A stretch of DNA of 64,000 bases from Meconema thalassinum. Its lineage: Eukaryota > Arthropoda > Insecta > Orthoptera > Tettigoniidae. A model generated the notes under the pieces. That model did not search any database and was not told where the DNA came from. It saw nothing but the letters and a program-made list of their open reading frames with translations. The stretch covers positions 1,502,964,545-1,503,028,544 of the forward strand of contig OX336388.2 of the NCBI GenBank assembly GCA_946902985.2, read 5' to 3'. A program made the translations under genes and the position numbers. Positions 53,801-64,000 of the stretch are shown piece by piece. Position 1 is the stretch's first letter. Each line of letters starts with the position of its first letter.

Positions 53801-56800
53801 AGTGTTACAGTGTGGTGCAATAGCACCTAGTGTAGTGTTATACAGTGTTGGTATTGCTACTAGTGGAGTGTTACAGTGTGGTGCAATAGCACCTAGTGTA
53901 GTGTTATACAGTGTAGGTATTGCTACCAGGTGAGTGTTACAGTGTGGTGCAATAGCACCTAGTGTAGTGTTATACAGTGTTGGTATTACTACCAGGTGAG
54001 TGTTACAGTGTGGTGCAATAGCACCTAGTGTAGTGTTATACAGTGTTGGTATTGCTACCAGGTGAGTGTTACAGTGTGGTGCAATAGCACCTAGTGTAGT
54101 GTTATACAGTGTTGGTATTACTACCAGGTGAGTGTTACAGTGTGGTGCAATAGCACCTAGTGTGGTGTTATACAGTGTAGGTATTGCTACTAGTGGAGTG
54201 TTACAGTGTGGTGCAATAGCACCTACTGTAGTGTTATACAGTGTTGGTATTGCTACCAGGTGAGTGTTACAGTGTGGTGCAATAGCACCTAGTGTAGTGT
54301 TATACAGTGTTGGTATTGCTACTAGGTGAGTGTTACAGTGTGGTGCAATAGCACCTAGTGTAGTGTTATACAGTGTTGGTATTGCTACCAGGTGAGTGTT
54401 ACAGTGTGGTGCAATAGCACCTAGTGTAGTGTTATACAGTGTTGGTATTGCTACTAGTGGAGTGACACAGTGTGGTGCAATAGCACCTAGTGTAGTGTTA
54501 TACAGTGTTGGTATTGCTACCAGTGGAGTGTTACAGTGTGGTGCAATAGCACCTAGTGTAGTGTTATACAGTGTTGGTATTGCTACCAGTGGAGTGTTAC
54601 AGTGTGGTGCAATAGCACCTAGTGTAGTGTTATACAGTGTTGGTATTGCTACCAGTGGAGTGTTACAGTGTGGTGCAATAGCACCTAGTGTAGTGTTATA
54701 CAGTGTTGGTATTGCTACTAGTGGAGTGTTACAGTGTGGTGCAATAGCACCTAGTGTAGTGTTATACAGTGTAGGTATTACTACCAGTGGAGTGTTACAG
54801 TGTGGTGCAATAGCACCTAGTGTAGTGTTATACAGTGTAGGTATTGCTACTAGTGGAGTGTTACAGTGTGGTGCAATAGCACCTAGTGTAGTGTTATACA
54901 GTGTAGGTATTACTACCAGTGGAGTGTTACAGTGTGGTGCAATAGCACCTAGTGTAGTGTTATACAGTGTTGGTATTGCTACCAGTGGAGTGTTACAGTG
55001 TGGTGCAATAGCACCTAGTGTAGTGTTATACAGTGTTGGTATTGCTACCAGGTGAGTGTTACAGTGTGGTGCAATAGCACCTAGTGTAGTGTTATACAGT
55101 GTTGGTATTGCTACCAGTGGAGTGTTACAGTGTGGTGCAATAGCACCTAGTGTAGTGTTATACAGTGTTGGTATTGCTACTAGTGGAGTGTTACAGTGTG
55201 GTGCAATAGCACCTAGTGTAGTGTTATACAGTGTTGGTATTGCTACTAGTGGAGTGTTACAGTGTGGTGCAATAGCACCTAGTGTAGTGTTATACAGTGT
55301 TGGTATTGCTACCAGGTGAGTGTTACAGTGTGGTGCAATAGCACCTAGTGTAGTGTTATACAGTGTTGGTATTGCTACCAGGTGAGTGTTACAGTGTGGT
55401 GCAATAGCACCTAGTGTGGTGTTATACAGTGTTGGTATTGCTACTAGTGGAGTGTTACAGTGTGGTGCAATAGCACCTAGTGTAGTGTTATACAGTGTTG
55501 GTATTGCTACCAGGTGAGTGTTACAGTGTGGTGCAATAGCACCTAGTGTAGTGTTATACAGTGTTGGTATTGCTACCAGGTGAGTGTTACAGTGTGGTGC
55601 AATAGCACCTAGTGTAGTGTTATACAGTGTTGGTATTGCTACTAGTGGAGTGTTACAGTGTGGTGCAATAGCACCTAGTGTAGTGTTATACAGTGTAGGT
55701 ATTGCTACTAGTGGAGTGTTACAGTGTGGTGCAATAGCACCTAGTGTAGTGTTATACAGTGTTGGTATTGCTACTAGTGGAGTGTTACAGTGTGGTGCAA
55801 TAGCACCTAGTGTAGTGTTATACAGTGTTGGTATTGCTACTAGTGGAGTGTTACAGTGTGGTGCAATAGCACCTAGTGTAATGTTATACAGTGTTGGTAT
55901 TGCTACTAGTGGAGTGTCACAGTGTGGTGCAATAGCACCTAGTGTAGTGTTATACAGTGTAGGTATTGCTACTAGTGGAGTGTTACAGTGTGGTGCAATA
56001 GCACCTAGTGTAGTGTTATACAGTGTTGGTATTGCTACTAGTGGAGTGTTACAGTGTGGTGCAATAGCACCTAATGTAGTGTTATACAGTGTTGGTATTG
56101 CTACTAGTGGAGTGTTACAGTGTGGTGCAATAGCACCTAGTGTAGTGTTATACAGTGTTGGTATTGCTACCAGGTGAGTGTTACAGTGTGGTGCAATAGC
56201 ACATAGTGTAGTGTTATACAGTGTTGGTATTGCTACTAGTGGAGTGTTACAGTGTGGTGCAATAGCACATAGTGTAGTGTTATACAGTGTAGGTATTGCT
56301 ACTAGTGGAGTGTTACAGTGTAGCAATAGCACCTAGTGTAGTGTTATACAGTGTAGGTATTGCTACCAGGTGAGTGTTACAGTGTGGTGCAATAGCACAT
56401 AGTGTAGTGTTATACAGTGTAGGTATTGCTACTAGTGGAGTGTTACAGTGTAGCAATAGCACCTAGTGTAGTGTTATACAGTGTAGGTATTGCTACTAGT
56501 GGAGTGTTACAGTGTGGTGCAATAGCACCTAGTGTGGTGTTATACAGTGTTGGTATTGCTACCAGGTGAGTGTTACAGTGTGGTGCAATAGCACCTAGTG
56601 TAATGTTATACAGTGTAGGTATTACTACTAGTGGAGTGTTACAGTGTGGTGCAATAGCACCTAGTGTAGTGTTATACAGTGTTGGTATTGCTACCAGGTG
56701 AGTGCTACAGTGTGGTGCAATAGCACCTAGTGTAGTGTTATACAGTGTTGGTATTGCTACTAGTGGAGTGTTACAGTGTGGTGCAATAGCACCTAGTGTA

Positions 56801-59800
56801 GTGTTATACAGTGTTGGTATTACTACTAGTGGAGTGTTACAGTGTGGTGCAATAGCACCTAGTGTAGTGTTATACAGTGTTTGTATTGCTACCAGGTGAG
56901 TGCTACAGTGTGGTGCAATAGCACCTAGTGTAGTGTTATACAGTGTTGGTATTGCTACCAGTGGAGTGTTACAGTGTGGTGCAATAGCACCTAGTGTGGT
57001 GTTATACAGCGTTGGTATTGCTACCAGTGGAGTGTTACAGTGTGGTGCAATAGCACCTAGTGTAGTGTTATACAGTGTTGGTATTGCTACTAGTGGAGTG
57101 TTACAGTGTGGTGCAATAGCACCTAGTGTAGTGTTATACAGTGTTGGTATTGCTACTAGTGGAGTGTTACAGTGTGGTGCAATAGCACCTAGTGTAGTGT
57201 TATACAGTGTAGGTATTGCTACCAGGTGAGTGTTACAGTGTGGTGCAATAGCACCTAGTGTAGTGTTATACAGTGTTGGTATTACTACCAGGTGAGTGTT
57301 ACAGTGTGGTGCAATAGCACCTAGTGTAGTGTTATACAGTGTTGGTATTGCTACCAGGTGAGTGTTACAGTGTGGTGCAATAGCACCTAGTGTAGTGTTA
57401 TACAGTGTTGGTATTACTACCAGGTGAGTGTTACAGTGTGGTGCAATAGCACCTAGTGTGGTGTTATACAGTGTAGGTATTGCTACTAGTGGAGTGTTAC
57501 AGTGTGGTGCAATAGCACCTACTGTAGTGTTATACAGTGTTGGTATTGCTACCAGGTGAGTGTTACAGTGTGGTGCAATAGCACCTAGTGTAGTGTTATA
57601 CAGTGTTGGTATTGCTACTAGTGGAGTGACACAGTGTGGTGCAATAGCACCTAGTGTAGTGTTATACAGTGTTGGTATTGCTACCAGTGGAGTGTTACAG
57701 TGTGGTGCAATAGCACCTAGTGTAGTGTTATACAGTGTTGGTATTGCTACTAGGTGAGTGTTACAGTGTGGTGCAATAGCACCTAGTGTAGTGTTATACA
57801 GTGTTGGTATTGCTACCAGGTGAGTGTTACAGTGTGGTGCAATAGCACCTAGTGTAGTGTTATACAGTGTTGGTATTGCTACTAGTGGAGTGACACAGTG
57901 TGGTGCAATAGCACCTAGTGTAGTGTTATACAGTGTTGGTATTGCTACCAGTGGAGTGTTACAGTGTGGTGCAATAGCACCTAGTGTAGTGTTATACAGT
58001 GTTGGTATTGCTACCAGTGGAGTGTTACAGTGTGGTGCAATAGCACCTAGTGTAGTGTTATACAGTGTTGGTATTGCTACCAGTGGAGTGTTACAGTGTG
58101 GTGCAATAGCACCTAGTGTAGTGTTATACAGTGTTGGTATTGCTACTAGTGGAGTGTTACAGTGTGGTGCAATAGCACCTAGTGTAGTGTTATACAGTGT
58201 AGGTATTACTACCAGTGGAGTGTTACAGTGTGGTGCAATAGCACCTAGTGTAGTGTTATACAGTGTAGGTATTGCTACTAGTGGAGTGTTACAGTGTGGT
58301 GCAATAGCACCTAGTGTAGTGTTATACAGTGTAGGTATTACTACCAGTGGAGTGTTACAGTGTGGTGCAATAGCACCTAGTGTAGTGTTATACAGTGTTG
58401 GTATTGCTACCAGTGGAGTGTTACAGTGTGGTGCAATAGCACCTAGTGTAGTGTTATACAGTGTTGGTATTGCTACCAGGTGAGTGTTACAGTGTGGTGC
58501 AATAGCACCTAGTGTAGTGTTATACAGTGTTGGTATTGCTACCAGTGGAGTGTTACAGTGTGGTGCAATAGCACCTAGTGTAGTGTTATACAGTGTTGGT
58601 ATTGCTACCAGGTGAGTGTTACAGTGTGGTGCAATAGCACCTAGTGTAGTGTTATACAGTGTTGGTATTGCTACCAGGTGAGTGTTACAGTGTGGTGCAA
58701 TAGCACCTAGTGTAGTGTTATACAGTGTTGGTATTGCTACCAGTGGAGTGTTACAGTGTGGTGCAATAGCACCTAGTGTAGTGTTATACAGTGTTGGTAT
58801 TGCTACCAGGTGAGTGTTACAGTGTGGTGCAATAGCACCTAGTGTGGTGTTATACAGTGTTGGTATTGCTACTAGTGGAGTGTTACAGTGTGGTGCAATA
58901 GCACCTAGTGTAGTGTTATACAGTGTTGGTATTGCTACCAGGTGAGTGTTACAGTGTGGTGCAATAGCACCTAGTGTAGTGTTATACAGTGTTGGTATTG
59001 CTACCAGGTGAGTGTTACAGTGTGGTGCAATAGCACCTAGTGTAGTGTTATACAGTGTTGGTATTGCTACTAGTGGAGTGTTACAGTGTGGTGCAATAGC
59101 ACCTAGTGTAGTGTTATACAGTGTAGGTATTGCTACTAGTGGAGTGTTACAGTGTGGTGCAATAGCACCTAGTGTAGTGTTATACAGTGTAGGTATTGCT
59201 ACTAGTGGAGTGACACAGTGTGGTGCAATAGCACCTAGTGTAGTGTTATACAGTGTAGGTATTGCTACTAGTGGAGTGTTACAGTGTGGTGCAATAGCAC
59301 CTAGTGTAGTGTTATACAGTGTAGGTATTGCTACTAGTGGAGTGTTACAGTGTGGTGCAATAGCACCTAGTGTAGTGTTATACAGTGTTGGTATTGCTAC
59401 CAGTGGAGTGTTACAGTGTGGTGCAATAGCACCTAGTGTAGTGTTATACAGTGTTGGTATTGCTACCAGGTGAGTGTTACAGTGTGGTGCAATAGCACCT
59501 AGTGTAGTGTTATACAGTGTTGGTATTGCTACTAGTGGAGTGACACAGTGTGGTGCAATAGCACCTAGTGTAGTGTTATACAGTGTTGGTATTGCTACTA
59601 GTGGAGTGTTACAGTGTGGTGCAATAGCACCTAGTGTAGTGTTATACAGTGTAGGTATTGCTACTAGTGGAGTGTTACAGTGTGGTGCAATAGCACCTAG
59701 TGTAGTGTTATACAGTGTTGGTATTGCTACTAGTGGAGTGTTACAGTGTGGTGCAATAGCACCTAGTGTAGTGTTATACAGTGTTGGTATTGCTACTAGT

Positions 59801-62800
59801 GGAGTGACACAGTGTGGTGCAATAGCACCTAGTGTAGTGTTATACAGTGTAGGTATTGCTACCAGTGGAGTGTTACAGTGTGGTGCAATAGCACCTAGTG
59901 TAGTGTTATACAGTGTAGGTATTGCTACTAGTGGAGTGTTACAGTGTGGTGCAATAGCACCTAGTGTAGTGTTATACAGTGTTGGTATTGCTACCAGGTG
60001 AGTGTTACAGTGTGGTGCAATAGCACCTAGTGTAGTGTTATACAGTGTTGGTATTGCTACTAGTGGAGTGACACAGTGTGGTGCAATAGCACCTAGTGTA
60101 GTGTTATACAGTGTTGGTATTGCTACTAGTGGAGTGTTACAGTGTGGTGCAATAGCTCCTAGTGTAGTGTTATACAGTGTTGGTATTGCTACCAGTGGAG
60201 TGTTACAGTGTGGTGCAATAGCACCTAGTGTAGTGTTATACAGTGTTGGTATTGCTACCAGTGGAATGTTACAGTGTGGTGCAATAGCACCTAGTGTAGT
60301 GTTATACAGTGTAGGTATTGCTACTAGTGGAGTGTTACAGTGTGGTGCAATAGCACCTAGTGTAGTGTTATACAGTGTAGGTATTGCTACTAGTGGAGTG
60401 TTACAGTGTGGTGCAATAGCACCTAGTGTGGTGTTATACAGTGTTGGTATTGCTACTAGTGGAGTGTTACAGTGTGGTGCAATAGCACCTAGTGTAGTGT
60501 TATACAGTGTAGGTATTGCTACTAGTGGAGTGTTACAGTGTGGTGCAATAGCACCTAGTGTAGTGTTATACAGTGTAGGTATTGCTACTAGTGGAGTGAC
60601 ACAGTGTGGTGCAATAGCACCTACTGTAGTGTTATACAGTGTTGGTATTGCTACCAGTGGAGTGTTACAGTGTGGTGCAATAGCACCTACTGTAGTGTTA
60701 TACAGTGTTGGTATTGCTACCAGTGGAGTGTTACAGTGTGGTGCAATAGCACCTAGTGTAGTGTTATACAGTGTAGGTATTGCTACTAGTGGAGTGTTAC
60801 AGTGTGGTGCAATAGCACCTAGTGTAGTGTTATACAGTGTTGGTATTGCTACTAGTGGAGTGACACAGTGTGGTGCAATAGCACCTACTGTAGTGTTATA
60901 CAGTGTTGGTATTGCTACCAGTGGAGTGTTACAGTGTGGTGCAATAGCACCTACTGTAGTGTTATACAGTGTTGGTATTGCTACCAGTGGAGTGTTACAG
61001 TGTGGTGCAATAGCACCTAGTGTAGTGTTATACAGTGTAGGTATTGCTACTAGTGGAGTGTTACAGTGTGGTGCAATAGCACCTAGTGTAGTGTTATACA
61101 GTGTTGGTATTGCTACTAGTGGAGTGTTACAGTGTGGTGCAATAGCACCTAGTGTAGTGTTATACAGTGTTGGTATTGCTACTAGTGGAGTGTTACAGTG
61201 TGGTGCAATAGCACCTAGTGTAGTGTTATACAGTGTAGGTATTGCTACTAGTGGAGTGTTACAGTGTGGTGCAATAGCACCTAGTGTAGTGTTATACAGT
61301 GTTGGTATTGCTACCAGGTGAGTGTTACAGTGTGGTGCAATAGCACCTAGTGTAGTGTTATACAGTGTTGGTATTGCTACCAGGTGAGTGTTACAGTGTG
61401 GTGCAATAGCACCTAGTGTAGTGTTATACAGTGTAGGTATTACTACTAGTGGAGTGTTACAGTGTGGTGCAATAGCACCTAGTGTAGTGTTATACAGTGT
61501 TGGTATTGCTACTAGTGGAGTGTTACAGTGTGGTGCAATAGCACCTAGTGTAGTGTTATACAGTGTTGGTATTGCTACTAGTGGAGTGTTACAGTGTGGT
61601 GCAATAGCACATAGTGTAGTGTTATACAGTGTTGGTATTGCTACCAGGTGAGTGTTACAGTGTGGTGCAATAGCACATAGTGTAGTGTTATACAGTGTTG
61701 GTATTGCTACCAGTGGAGTGTTACAGTGTGGTGCAATAGCACCTAGTGTAGTGTTATACAGTGTAGGTATTGCTACCAGGTGAGTGTTACAGTGTGGTGC
61801 AATAGCACCTAGTGTAGTGTTATACAGTGTTGGTATTGCTACTAGTGGAGTGTTACAGTGTGGTGCAATAGCACCTAGTGTAGTGTTATACAGTGTTGGT
61901 ATTGCTACTAGTGGAGTGACACAGTGTGGTGCAATAGCACCTAGTGTGGTGTTATACAGTGTTGGTATTGCTACTAGTGGAGTGTTACAGTGTGGTGCAA
62001 TAGCACCTAGTGTAGTGTTATACAGTGTAGGTATTGCTACCAGGTGAGTGTTACAGTGTGGTGCAATAGCACCTAGTGTAGTGTTATACAGTGTTGGTAT
62101 TGCTACCAGTGGAGTGTTACAGTGTGGTGCAATAGCACCTAGTGTAGTGTTATACAGTGTAGGTATTACTACCAGTGGAGTGTTACAGTGTGGTGCAATA
62201 GCACCTAGTGTAGTGTTATACAGTGTTGGTATTGCTACCAGGTGAGTGTTACAGTGTGGTGCAATAGCACCTAGTGTGGTGTTATACAGTGTTGGTATTG
62301 CTACTAGTGGAGTGTTACAGTGTGGTGCAATAGCACCTAGTGTAGTGTTATACAGTGTTGGTATTACTACTAGTGGAGTGACACAGTGTGGTGCAATAGC
62401 ACCTAGTGTAGTGTTATACAGTGTAGGTATTACTACCAGTGGAGTGTTACAGTGTGGTGCAATAGCACCTAGTGTAGTGTTATACAGTGTTGGTATTGCT
62501 ACCAGGTGAGTGTTACAGTGTGGTGCAATAGCACCTAGTGTAGTGTTATACAGTGTAGGTATTACTACCAGTGGAGTGTTACAGTGTGGTGCAATAGCAC
62601 CTAGTGTAGTGTTATACAGTGTTGGTATTGCTACCAGGTGAGTGTTACAGTGTGGTGCAATAGCACCTAGTGTGGTGTTATACAGTGTTGGTATTGCTAC
62701 TAGTGGAGTGTTACAGTGTGGTGCAATAGCACCTAGTGTAGTGTTATACAGTGTAGGTATTGCTACTAGTGGAGTGTTACAGTGTGGTGCAATAGCACCT

Positions 62801-64000
62801 AGTGTAGTGTTATACAGTGTAGGTATTGCTACTAGTGGAGTGTTACAGTGTGGTGCAATAGCACCTAGTGTAGTGTTATACAGTGTTGGTATTGCTACCA
62901 GGTGAGTGTTACAGTGTGGTGCAATAGCACCTAGTGTGGTGTTATACAGTGTTGGTATTGCTACTAGTGGAGTGACACAGTGTGGTGCAATAGCACCTAG
63001 TGTAGTGTTATACAGTGTAGGTATTGCTACTAGTGGAGTGTTACAGTGTGGTGCAATAGCACCTAGTGTAGTGTTATACAGTGTAGGTATTGCTACTAGT
63101 GGAGTGTTACAGTGTGGTGCAATAGCACCTAGTGTGGTGTTATACAGTGTTGGTATTACTACTAGTGGAGTGACACAGTGTGGTGCAATAGCACCTAGTG
63201 TAGTGTTATACAGTGTAGGTATTGCTACTAGTGGAGTGTTACAGTGTGGTGCAATAGCACCTAGTGTAGTGTTATACAGTGTTGGTATTGCTACCAGGTG
63301 AGTGTTACAGTGTGGTGCAATAGCACCTAGTGTGGTGTTATACAGTGTTGGTATTGCTACTAGTGGAGTGACACAGTGTGGTGCAATAGCACCTAGTGTA
63401 GTGTTATACAGTGTTGGTATTGCTACTAGTGGAGTGTTACAGTGTGGTGCAATAGAACCTAGTGTGGTGTTATACAGTGTTGGTATTGCTACTAGTGGAG
63501 TGACACAGTGTGGTGCAATAGCACCTAGTGTAGTGTTATACAGTGTTGGTATTGCTACCAGGTGAGTGTTACAGTGTGGTGCAATAGCACCTAGTGTAGT
63601 GTTATACAGTGTTGGTATTGCTACCAGTGGAGTGTTACAGTGTGGTGCAATAGCACCTAGTGTAGTGTTATACAGTGTTGGTATTGCTACCAGTGGAGTG
63701 TTACAGTGTGGTGCAGTAGCACATAGTGTAGTGTTATACAGTGTTGGTATTGCTACTAGTGGAGTGTCACAGTGTGGTGCAATAGCTCCTAGTGTAGTGT
63801 TATACAGTGTAGGTATTACTACTAGTGGAGTGTTACAGTGTGCTGCAATAGCACCTAGTGTAGTGTTATACAGTGTTGGTATTGCTACCAGGTGAGTGTT
63901 ACAGTGTGGTGCAATAGCACCTAGTGTAGTGTTATACAGTGTAGGTATTACTACTAGTGGAGTGTTACAGTGTGGTGCAATAGCACCTAGTGTAGTGTTA
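50900..64000. repeat. 66 bp satellite array, about 198 monomers, continues past the window
   Basis: A head-to-tail monomer of 66 bp includes GTGTTACAGTGTGGTGCAAT, AGCACCTAGTGTAGTG and TTATACAGTGT(T/A)GGTATT. Monomers differ at a handful of fixed positions: GCT/ACT, T/A in GT(T/A)GG, GTTACA/GACACA/GTCACA, and CTAGTGGAG/CCAGGTGAG. Six monomers are 64 bp because of a 2 bp loss (GTGTAGCAAT) near 53027, 53090, 53221, 53284, 56318 and 56446. There are no spacers. Each monomer holds a small palindrome GGTGCAATAGCACC. The array starts abruptly after TTTATTTATTTAG. Confidence 0.97.

Noticed and set aside
50890..56332. Two giant repeat proteins of 716 and 1017 residues on the minus strand
   Set aside because: They start at non-ATG codons created by 64 bp monomers and are explained by a stop-free monomer. 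Kept only as a finding to test.
50900..64000. CRISPR-like array
   Set aside because: Monomers abut without unique spacers and the setting is eukaryotic; this is a satellite.

Overview
The window looks like a repeat-choked stretch of an arthropod genome, most likely an insect with a large genome. I recognise one host gene: two exons, on the minus strand, of the splicing factor SLU7 (exon 21956-22146 followed by exon 8949-9169), separated by a 12.8 kb intron. The splice sites match consensus and the reading phase is continuous across the junction. No other SLU7 exon was recognised in the window, so the neighbouring introns may be at least 8.9 kb and 41 kb long unless a short exon was missed. 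The species cannot be named from sequence alone; the set of SINEs, RTE-type LINEs, Tigger, hAT and Ty3/gypsy elements would suit a polyneopteran insect (weak inference).

Layout. 1-400: a Tigger-like miniature element next to a decayed Penelope-like GIY-YIG fragment. 1205-4357: near full-length RTE-type LINE (copy 1) with a 13 bp target-site duplication. 4559-8727: a nest in which two copies of a ~245 bp sequence flank a decayed LINE; one copy is split by a SINE and a hAT miniature element, and the LINE is split by a Tigger remnant that itself carries a younger LINE fragment. 8949-22146: SLU7 exons and intron; the intron holds an apparent 6.5 kb hAT element (nested with a Tc1/mariner-superfamily transposase relic and a SINE) and a further SINE. 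22199-24110: an inverted-repeat element and a pogo/Tigger-like non-autonomous element. 24150-32900: a ~145/290 bp tandem repeat split by a 7.6 kb gypsy element (minus strand) with intact LTRs but a damaged interior. 34237-37120: a Tigger transposon whose 3' end runs into a near-perfect 194 bp-arm palindrome. 37997-43900: two more LINE copies in opposite orientations. About 44266-50574: a gypsy element (plus strand) with nearly intact gag and pol. 50900-64000: at least 13.1 kb of a 66 bp satellite starting 325 bp after pol and running off the window.

How the parts work together. Almost all coding sequence belongs to mobile elements. Both gypsy elements place pol in the -1 frame relative to gag, and both carry the heptamer TTTAAAC in the correct phase near the end of gag, so programmed -1 frameshifting is the likely route to Gag-Pol. 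The LINE copies end in a (GAT)n tail that also supplies the stop codon. Two of the SINEs share a 3' tail, which suggests a common LINE partner. The two least ordinary structures are the satellite array abutting a gypsy pol gene, many of whose monomers carry a consensus 5' splice site, and the long palindrome at the Tigger 3' end.
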